A stretch of 5,362 nt of DNA from Candidatus Zhuqueibacterota bacterium. GTDB taxonomy: Bacteria; Zhuqueibacterota; QNDG01. The translations under genes were made by a program, and so were the position numbers. The DNA lies in the NCBI GenBank assembly GCA_003645915.1, contig QNDG01000150.1, positions 1 through 5,362 on the forward strand, given 5' to 3'. The notes below the pieces were generated by a model. That model searched no databases and was not told where the DNA came from. It was given only the letters and a program-made list of their open reading frames with translations. How positions within the stretch are numbered: the stretch's first letter is position 1; each line of letters begins with the position of its first letter. Shown here piece after piece: positions 1 to 5,362 of the stretch.

Positions 1-1
1 C

Positions 2-1444
2 AAAGGTTTGATTTCATTTTTGTATTTATGGCCCTCAAAGGTAAAATTACATGTTCCTTTAATAAAAAAAGCAGAAATAGGAGTCTCAACAACACCTGCT
101 CTTCTCGGAGTGGGATACATACTGGGAAGACGGATAGGTGCAATAATGGTAGGCGGAGGACTTTTGTCCTGGGTTGTAATAATTCCTTTTATTGCATGGA
201 AATTCGGTAATACTGAAATATGGCCGGCAACTCTTGAATATTTAAGAACCAAGGGGCTTGATCCTTCGATCACCATGATTGGACAACTTTCGCCAAAGGA
301 GATATGGGAAGGTTATATCAGAATAATCGGCGCAGGAGCAGTTGCAGCAGCAGGAATTATAACTGTTATCAAATCCGTTCCCACAATGATAGATTCCTTA
401 AAAGTAGGCATAAAAGGGCTGCGTTCAACCACACATGTTGACGGTATTGATACAAGACTCAGAACGCAGCAGGATCTGCCTATAAAGTATGTACTTCTCG
501 GTGTCAGCGTGATTGTTCTGATGATTATTTTCCTTCCAGGAATAATAGGGCATAACACAACAATGCTTATGAGGTTTTTCAGTGCTCTTGCAATAGCGGT
601 TTTTGCTTTCTCGTTTGTTACTGTCTCTTCAAGAATTGTGGGAATGATCGGTGTTTCGTCAAATCCTACTTCAGGTATGGCAATTGTCACACTACTTGGT
701 ACAGGTTTGATTTTTAAGCTTCTCGGGTGGACTGACCTGACAGGGAAGATAACGGCTCTTACAATCGGAACAATAGTCTGCATTTCCGCATCAATTGCAG
801 GAGATATTTCCCAGGATCTTAAAACAGGATTTATAATAGGCTCAACACCCAAACACCAGCAGCTTGCGGAAATGATAGGAGCTGTAGGAGCCTCGTTTTT
901 TATCTGTCTTTCTGTGTTTTACCTTGGCAAGGCTTACGGATTCGGTACAGAAGAGCTCCCTGCACCTCAGGCAACTTTAATGAAAACAGTGCTTGACGGG
1001 GTTCTGGACGGTAATCTGAGATGGGATCTTGTAGGCATAGGGGCATTGTTCTCAATTGTTATTATGCTGTTTAAAATTCCGCCCCTTCCTTTTGCTGTCG
1101 GAGTTTACCTTCCTCTTTATACAATGACTCCTGTGTTTATAGGCGGGCTTATAAGACACTATGTTGATAAAAAGTACGGTTCATCAAAGAATAGTCAGGA
1201 TAAAGCAGAAGAAAAAGCTGAAGAGAGCAGAGACAGCGGAGTGCTTCTCGGTTCGGGATTTATTGCAGGAGAAGGACTTATGGGTGTTGTGATTGCGGTC
1301 ATTGCAGTAGCAATATCCCGGGCTCCGCATATTTTTGAAATTCAATATCCTGCTCCGTGGATTGGGCAGGTTGTATCAGCATTGATATTTACAGGTCTGG
1401 GATGGTATCTGTTTGCAATGGCAGCAAAATCCAGAAGGAAATAG
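2..1444 (+). CDS. OPT-family oligopeptide/metal-chelate transporter, C-terminal part (5' end outside window)
   Basis: This is an inner-membrane transporter of the OPT (oligopeptide transporter) superfamily. Characterised members import small peptides or metal-chelator complexes, probably with protons; bacterial members mostly lack a proven substrate, so none is assigned. Numbering from the TTG at position 8, conserved OPT blocks appear in order: SRIVGMIGVSSNPTSGMAI (208-226), AGDISQDLKTGFIIGSTP (264-281), GVYLPLY (365-371) followed by the FIGGLIR segment, and SGFIAGEGLMGV (416-427). About ten to twelve hydrophobic segments are visible. A charged K/E/D/S loop at about 392-410 separates the YLPLY block from the last two segments. 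Bacterial members usually have roughly 570-680 residues, so about 100-200 N-terminal residues should lie upstream. The frame is already open at position 2, and the TTG at 8 has no Shine-Dalgarno sequence, so it is unlikely to be the start. Translation ends at TAG 1442-1444. The family call is firm; the substrate is unknown. Confidence 0.9.
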   Translation, partial: KGLISFLYLWPSKVKLHVPLIKKAEIGVSTTPALLGVGYILGRRIGAIMVGGGLLSWVVIIPFIAWKFGNTEIWPATLEYLRTKGLDPSITMIGQLSPKEIWEGYIRIIGAGAVAAAGIITVIKSVPTMIDSLKVGIKGLRSTTHVDGIDTRLRTQQDLPIKYVLLGVSVIVLMIIFLPGIIGHNTTMLMRFFSALAIAVFAFSFVTVSSRIVGMIGVSSNPTSGMAIVTLLGTGLIFKLLGWTDLTGKITALTIGTIVCISASIAGDISQDLKTGFIIGSTPKHQQLAEMIGAVGASFFICLSVFYLGKAYGFGTEELPAPQATLMKTVLDGVLDGNLRWDLVGIGALFSIVIMLFKIPPLPFAVGVYLPLYTMTPVFIGGLIRHYVDKKYGSSKNSQDKAEEKAEESRDSGVLLGSGFIAGEGLMGVVIAVIAVAISRAPHIFEIQYPAPWIGQVVSALIFTGLGWYLFAMAAKSRRK

Positions 1445-1452
1445 TGCCATAT

Positions 1453-1482
1453 TTGTACTATGCCTGGGCATGTACAATTTTA
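1453..1482 (+). terminator. Probable rho-independent terminator of the OPT gene
   Basis: A hairpin begins 8 bases after the transporter stop codon. TTGTAC (1453-1458) pairs with GTACAA (1472-1477), and ATGC (1460-1463) pairs with GCAT (1468-1471), with an unpaired T at 1459 and a loop of about 4 bases. TTTTAT follows directly (1478-1483 has five T in six bases). The T-tract is short and the outer stem is AT-rich, so termination may be partial. Its position just after a stop codon and before a 230-base gap supports the call. Confidence 0.6.
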
Positions 1483-1483
1483 T

Positions 1484-1713
1484 GTTGCAAAAAAGAAAAA
1501 TTATAGTAAATTAATAACCCGTTAAACTTTTGCACATAATTGATCAGGGTTATGAAAAAACAGGGGTGCTACTGGAATAAATCTGCCTGCACGGCAAAGG
1601 GATTTTCAGTTTGAACATACAATGTTTTGCAGATTATTGTTCGATATATGTTCCGAATGCCTCTGATTATCAGTAAGTATATAAAAAAGCAAGTTTAAAC
1701 ACAGGACTTTAAA
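1484..1713 (+). promoter_or_regulatory. hisS upstream/leader region with inverted repeats
   Basis: This non-coding stretch precedes hisS and should contain its promoter. Visible structure: ATAACCC (1514-1520) with GGGTTAT (1547-1553), a perfect 7-base inverted repeat 26 bases apart; GAACATA (1613-1619) with TATGTTC (1647-1653), another perfect 7-base pair; AACAT/ATGTT (1614-1618 and 1622-1626), which would compete with the previous pair; and CTGAT-T-ATCAG (1663-1673), an operator-like palindrome. I find no T-box consensus (TGGNACCGCG), no His-rich leader peptide and no tRNA. The ribosome binding site is AGGA at 1703-1706, seven bases before the ATG. The region is probably regulatory by position, but no specific regulator can be named. 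Confidence 0.35.
1611..1640 (+). promoter_or_regulatory. Weak sigma-70-like promoter candidate for hisS
   Basis: TTGAAC (1611-1616) matches the -35 consensus at 4 of 6 positions, and TATTGT (1635-1640) matches the -10 consensus at 4 of 6, with an 18-base spacer. The element lies about 73 bases before the hisS ATG and overlaps the GAACATA inverted repeat. In AT-rich DNA such matches occur often by chance, so this is only the best candidate in the gap. Confidence 0.2.
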
Positions 1714-2991
1714 ATGTCTAAATTACAGTTTACTGCGCCAAAAGGAGTAAAGGATGTTCTTCCGGAAGAACAGCCTTTCTGGCATTTAATTGAAGAGAAG
1801 ATCCTTAATATTGTAAAAGCATACGGATATAAAAGATTGATACTTCCGATTTTTGAGGACACAGGTCTTTATGCCAGAGGTGTTGGACAAGGTACGGATA
1901 TAGTTGAGAAAGAGATGTACACTTTTGAAGATAAGGGAGGAAATTCAATTACTCTCAGGCCGGAATTTACAGCAGGAGTTATGAGGGCTTATCTGCAGCA
2001 CGGAATGGCCAGTCTCCCTAAACCTGTAAAAGTCTGGTCTTTTGGTCCTGTGTTCAGATACGAAAGACCACAGGCAGGACGCTTTCGCCAGCATACGCAG
2101 TTTAATGTTGAGGCTTTGGGCGAGCAGGACCCTGCTCTTGATTTTGAAGTAATGTCCATTGCATATCAGTTGTATGATGAACTGGGATTTAAAAACCTGA
2201 GTTTTCAGATAAATTCAATCGGATGTCCTGAATGCAGGCCTGCGTATCTTGAAAAGCTAAAAGAGTACTATAACGAGCATACAGATGAAATCTGCGATGA
2301 CTGTAAAAAAAGGTTGAAAACCAATCCTCTGAGAGTTCTTGACTGTAAAAAAGCCCAGTGCCAGAATGTTATTGAAAATGCACCTCCCATATCCAAACAC
2401 CTTTGCGGAGAATGTAAAGAACATTTCAGTACATTAAAGTTTTATCTTGACGGAGCAGGCTATAAGTACCAGATAAACCACAGACTCGTGAGAGGTCTTG
2501 ATTATTATACAAAGACCGTTTTCGAGGTGTGGGCTCAGGGAATAGGGGCTCAGAATGCAGTTTGCGGAGGCGGCAGATATGACGGTCTTTCACAGGCCAT
2601 TGGTGGCCCTCCTGTTCCGGGAGTGGGTTTTGCTTCAGGAATTGAGCGTATTGTACTTACTCTTCAGGCTCAGCAAGACATTGAGATTAAAGAGCAAAAA
2701 CCTCTTGTCTATTTTGCAGTGCAGTCCGAAGCTGCAAAACCTTTTGTTGTTCAGATTGTATCAAAGCTGCGAAGAAACCATGTGCCCTGTATAGTGGCCT
2801 TCGGATCAAGGAGTCTGAAAGCTCAGATGAGAGAGGCAAACAAAAGAGGAGTAAAGTTTACTGTTGTAACCGGAGAAGAAGAGCTGAACAAGCAGAAGGT
2901 TCATGTCAAATATATGGAAGAACAAAAGGAGGTTGAGCTTTCTTTTGAAGAAATAGTGGATTTTTTTGTGAATAAAAATAATGACGACTGA
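1714..2991 (+). CDS. hisS: Histidyl-tRNA synthetase (HisRS)
   Basis: This cytoplasmic class II aminoacyl-tRNA synthetase (EC 6.1.1.21) charges tRNA-His with histidine using ATP. The 425 residues match the usual bacterial length (about 420-430). Motifs in order: PKGVKDVLPEE near the N-terminus (9-19); LRPEFTAG (81-88); motif 2, FGPVFRYERPQAGRFRQ (110-126), including Arg115 and Gln126; the histidine-binding block LVRGLDYYTKTVFE (258-271) with the catalytic Arg260, equivalent to E. coli Arg259; the second His block VCGGGRYDGL (283-292); motif 3, GVGFASGIERIVL (303-315); and a C-terminal anticodon-binding domain from about 330. The insertion domain between motif 2 and the His block carries four cysteine pairs (171/174, 194/197, 211/216, 231/234), which could bind metal. 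The start is ATG 1714 with AGGA seven bases upstream; the stop TGA overlaps the next gene by 11 bases. It is the first gene of the likely operon. Confidence 0.97.
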   Translation: MSKLQFTAPKGVKDVLPEEQPFWHLIEEKILNIVKAYGYKRLILPIFEDTGLYARGVGQGTDIVEKEMYTFEDKGGNSITLRPEFTAGVMRAYLQHGMASLPKPVKVWSFGPVFRYERPQAGRFRQHTQFNVEALGEQDPALDFEVMSIAYQLYDELGFKNLSFQINSIGCPECRPAYLEKLKEYYNEHTDEICDDCKKRLKTNPLRVLDCKKAQCQNVIENAPPISKHLCGECKEHFSTLKFYLDGAGYKYQINHRLVRGLDYYTKTVFEVWAQGIGAQNAVCGGGRYDGLSQAIGGPPVPGVGFASGIERIVLTLQAQQDIEIKEQKPLVYFAVQSEAAKPFVVQIVSKLRRNHVPCIVAFGSRSLKAQMREANKRGVKFTVVTGEEELNKQKVHVKYMEEQKEVELSFEEIVDFFVNKNNDD

Positions 2992-3760
2992 TCAGAAAAA
3001 AAAGACAACTCAAAATGCAGAGGTCTGGGAAGCTCTGAGAATGGTTTTATGGGCTTTTTTGCTTATTGTTTTAATTGAGATTGTTTTCGGCAGAATCCTG
3101 GGCAAAATGAAAATTGTCATAATGGAAATGTTTATTGTTGTTCCTGCTTTTATTCTTGTTCTGGTAAAGAAATATAACATCAGGAAATCGTTCAGACTTA
3201 ATCCCGTTTCAGTGGGCGTAATTGTGTCTGCATTTATAACAGGTGTGGGATTATCGGTTCTTATAGACGAAGCAGACAGATTGTTACAGATGTTTTTTCC
3301 GTACAGCGCGGAAATTTTGAGGAGCCTGACTGAGTTTTTAAAATGCAGATCATTTAATGAGTTCCTCATAGTAGGAATCGGCGTTGCTGTAGTATCTCCC
3401 CTGACTGAAGAAGCTTTATTCAGAGGTTTAGTCCAGCAGAAACTGGAATATGCAACTGATGTTACAAGAGGAATTCTGCTGACGTCGCTTGTTTTCGGAA
3501 TTATTCATTTAAATCCCTGGGCATTTATTCAGATTATCCTGCTTGGAGTGTTTATGGGTATTGTTGCTCAAAAAACAAACAGTATAATTCCATCAGTTAT
3601 AATTCACAGTATCAATAATTTTCTTGCTTTTATTTTTATTAATGCTAAACCGTCTGATATTGCATGGTATTTATCAGGAAATCATGTATCGCCTCAGGTC
3701 CTGGCAGCAGGCGCAGCTTTAACTGTAGCAGGTTTTTTATTATTAAATAAAAACATTTAA
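2981..3760 (+). CDS. CPBP-family intramembrane metalloprotease (CAAX protease/bacteriocin-processing, PF02517-like)
   Basis: This is an integral membrane protein of 259 residues with all three signature motifs of the CPBP/ABI family: EEALFRG (143-149, the EExxxR motif with Glu143, Glu144 and Arg148), FGIIH (172-176, FxxxH with His176) and HSINN (209-213, HxxxN with His209 and Asn213). In Rce1-type members these residues form the catalytic site, so the protein is potentially active. Roughly seven or eight hydrophobic segments are seen, at about 20-38, 45-63, 75-96, 127-140, 164-176, 179-196, 202-220 and 239-256; the N-terminus is lysine-rich and probably cytoplasmic. Bacterial members have been linked to prenyl-protein processing, bacteriocin immunity and membrane-protein scaffolding, and the substrate cannot be told here. 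ATG 2981 overlaps hisS by 11 bases in another frame and has no close Shine-Dalgarno, so translation is probably coupled to hisS. Met21 (position 3041) is a less likely alternative start. Confidence 0.9.
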   Translation: MTTDQKKKTTQNAEVWEALRMVLWAFLLIVLIEIVFGRILGKMKIVIMEMFIVVPAFILVLVKKYNIRKSFRLNPVSVGVIVSAFITGVGLSVLIDEADRLLQMFFPYSAEILRSLTEFLKCRSFNEFLIVGIGVAVVSPLTEEALFRGLVQQKLEYATDVTRGILLTSLVFGIIHLNPWAFIQIILLGVFMGIVAQKTNSIIPSVIIHSINNFLAFIFINAKPSDIAWYLSGNHVSPQVLAAGAALTVAGFLLLNKNI

Positions 3761-3776
3761 AAATTGGGGACAAATC

Positions 3777-5362
3777 ATGAAAAAAAACAAGTATTGCATA
3801 TCTTTATTTTTAATTCTTTTTTTTGCTGTTGTTTTACCTGCACAGAAAAGCAATAATATTGATCAAATTGTCAAGAAAGCATCGAATCTGCGTGAGAGGG
3901 GTATGACAAAGGATGCGGTTAAATTGTTAAGTGATGCTGTAAAGGCGAACCCTGAATCTGACAAACTGTTTTTTGAACTTGGCAAGGCATGGGGACAGGC
4001 TGCACAGGAAGCAAGTGAAAAAAGCGATATGATGGCTGCAATGGCGGGAGTTAACAATGGACTTGATGCTCTTGAAAAAGCTGTTCAATTGAACCCTGAT
4101 AACCTGGAAGCGAGAATTTATTACGGTATTTTTGCGGTTAATGTGCCCGGTTTTTTCGGAAAAGGGCCCAAAGGGATTGAAAATCTTGAATATGCATTAA
4201 AAATAATTAAAGATGATCCTGAAACAGAAATTACTGTTCTGCAGTTTCTGGGAAAAGGCTACAGAGACGCAGGCATGTTTGATAAAGCAGTAAAGACATG
4301 GGACAGAGCCTTAAAGCTTAACCCTCCTGAGAAAACAGCAGCATATATCCGGGAAAATCTTGATGATGCCAGAAAGCAGCTCAAAGACAGTAAAAAAAGT
4401 GATAAAAGCGAAAGCGTAAAAGCAGATAACAATACTGATTTTAAAAGCTTGTGTAAATCAGCAGAGCAAAGTCTGAATAAGGGAGATTTAAAATCAGCGG
4501 AAAAGTTTGCACAAACAGCTCTTAAAATTAACAGTAATTCTGCTGATCTTCACCTTCTTCTCGGAAAAATATACCAGTATGATGCTGAAAAAGGATACGA
4601 CCAAAGAGTGTATGAGGATACAAATACACGATCTGACCTTGCATTCAAATGTGCGAGACATTTTGAAAAAGCATATAATTTAAAGCCTGATGATCCTGAA
4701 ATTGCACTCTATTTCGCAACATCAGCAGTTATGATGCCCTTTTTTGTCAATAAAATTGACAAGGGTATAAGTGTTCTTGAGCAGCTTAGAAAAAGAGATG
4801 ACCTTGATAAATCAACCAGAACTCAAGTTCTTTATACCCTGGGTTTTGCATATCGTAAAAAGGGAAATGCAATGTGGATGAAACTTATAAAAGATTTCCC
4901 CGATGCAGAAGAAGCAAACCAGGTTTACAAAGAGTTCGGTTTAAGAGAGCAGGTTCATAATATAAGTAAAAAAGCAAAACATAAGGTTGCAATTTCGTTT
5001 CACCTGGGCCTGCAGGACGAGCTACCTCCCCAGACTGCTGTGTGGGTTGAAGATGAAAACGGCAAATTTGTAAAAACTGTATATGTGTCCGGTTTTTCCG
5101 GATATGCAAAGGAAAAACAGGTGAATCTTCCAATATGGGCCGCAGATTCAAAATTTGAGACCTGCGGTACAACAGGTGCAAGCATTGACTGGGGCAGACA
5201 TGTGTTTGAGTGGGATCTGACTGACAAAACAGGATCAAAAGTGAAGCCCGGAAAATATATAATAAAAGTAGAATCTTCATGGTGGCCAAGCATGAGATAC
5301 GGAAGAGCGGAGACCGAAGTAACAGTCGGCAAAAAACCGTACAAATCAACAACAGAAAACAA
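3777..5362 (+). CDS. Secreted TPR protein with C-terminal DUF2271-like domain (3' end outside window)
   Basis: This frame runs from ATG 3777 to the window edge without a stop (528 codons plus two bases). GGGGA at 3766-3770 lies six bases before the ATG, and the stop of the upstream gene is 16 bases away. Residues 1-22 form a Sec signal peptide: the n-region MKKNKYC, a hydrophobic core at 8-20, and probable cleavage after LPA (20-22); there is no lipobox. Residues 28-184 and 221-375 are two copies of a module of about four TPR-like repeats, joined by a K/D/S-rich linker (200-220). The canonical repeat at 153-183 has the typical G, Y, A and P positions. Residues 403-518 resemble DUF2271 (PF10029), a periplasmic beta-sandwich-like family: AVWVEDENGKFVKTVYV (421-437), LPIW (451-454), TGAS (466-469), FEWDLTDKTG (477-486) and KPGKYIIKVES (490-500). 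The WDxxDxxG...PGxY pattern also resembles FlgD-type Ig domains. TPR domains bind proteins; the partner is unknown. The protein looks almost complete. Confidence 0.88.
   Translation, partial: MKKNKYCISLFLILFFAVVLPAQKSNNIDQIVKKASNLRERGMTKDAVKLLSDAVKANPESDKLFFELGKAWGQAAQEASEKSDMMAAMAGVNNGLDALEKAVQLNPDNLEARIYYGIFAVNVPGFFGKGPKGIENLEYALKIIKDDPETEITVLQFLGKGYRDAGMFDKAVKTWDRALKLNPPEKTAAYIRENLDDARKQLKDSKKSDKSESVKADNNTDFKSLCKSAEQSLNKGDLKSAEKFAQTALKINSNSADLHLLLGKIYQYDAEKGYDQRVYEDTNTRSDLAFKCARHFEKAYNLKPDDPEIALYFATSAVMMPFFVNKIDKGISVLEQLRKRDDLDKSTRTQVLYTLGFAYRKKGNAMWMKLIKDFPDAEEANQVYKEFGLREQVHNISKKAKHKVAISFHLGLQDELPPQTAVWVEDENGKFVKTVYVSGFSGYAKEKQVNLPIWAADSKFETCGTTGASIDWGRHVFEWDLTDKTGSKVKPGKYIIKVESSWWPSMRYGRAETEVTVGKKPYKSTTEN

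Noticed and set aside
8..10. TTG as the true start of the OPT transporter
   Set aside because: The frame is open to the window edge, no Shine-Dalgarno fits before it, and the family needs another 100-200 N-terminal residues. The gene is cut by the window.
313..852. Antisense open frame of about 180 codons inside the OPT gene
   Set aside because: It is antisense to conserved transporter sequence and has no recognisable domain; it is a composition artefact.
1583..1596. TGCC...GGCA mini-hairpin in the hisS leader
   Set aside because: The stem is only four base pairs and no T-tract follows, so it is not a credible terminator or riboswitch.
1693..1700. GTTTAAAC palindrome just before hisS
   Set aside because: An 8-base AT-rich palindrome is expected by chance here and shows no second copy.
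1445..1713. T-box riboswitch or tRNA upstream of hisS
   Set aside because: No TGGNACCGCG antiterminator element, no specifier-loop layout and no cloverleaf could be found in the 269 bases.
3010..4057. Short antisense open frames opposite the CPBP and TPR genes
   Set aside because: Both lie opposite well-supported coding sequence with family motifs and have no features of their own.
4885..5362. Two overlapping long antisense open frames near the window end
   Set aside because: They lie opposite the DUF2271-like domain of the TPR protein, have no recognisable motifs, and the + strand frame shows clear protein features. They are shadows.
3777..5362. TRAP-transporter TatT-type protein as the identity of the TPR gene
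   Set aside because: There is no lipobox, no TRAP genes are adjacent, and the DUF2271-like C-terminal domain does not belong to that family.

Overview
This is a bacterial chromosomal window of moderately low G+C, and every gene I can support lies on the + strand. It reads as housekeeping and envelope sequence. I see no phage, transposon, CRISPR or RNA gene. The Cys-rich bacterial-type histidyl-tRNA synthetase, the Sec-type signal peptide and the probable periplasmic DUF2271 domain fit a diderm bacterium. That placement is an inference, and I cannot name a phylum or species from the sequence.

Layout: (1) Positions 2-1444 hold the C-terminal part of an OPT-family membrane transporter whose N-terminus lies before the window. 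(2) Positions 1445-1713 are a 269-base intergenic region. It has a probable terminator hairpin just after the transporter, then an AT-rich leader with several inverted repeats and a weak promoter candidate. (3) Positions 1714-2991 hold hisS, complete and with all its catalytic motifs. (4) Positions 2981-3760 hold a CPBP (CAAX-protease/bacteriocin-processing) intramembrane metalloprotease homologue that overlaps hisS by 11 bases. (5) From position 3777 to the window end a long frame stays open without a stop. It encodes a secreted protein with a signal peptide, two tandem copies of a TPR module, and a C-terminal DUF2271-like beta domain. Only its last residues can be missing.

The last three genes have an 11-base overlap and a 16-base gap between them, with no terminator visible, so they are probably one transcription unit. 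The transporter appears to be a separate unit ending at its own terminator. No metabolic link joins HisRS to the two envelope proteins. Co-transcription with an essential gene would simply give steady expression, while the protease homologue and the exported TPR protein may share an envelope role.

The most interesting object is the exported TPR protein. It shows clear internal duplication: 27 of 65 positions are identical in an ungapped alignment at a constant offset of 197 residues. It also carries the DUF2271-like domain as a fusion. I see no wholly new system, and the functions of both envelope proteins remain unassigned.
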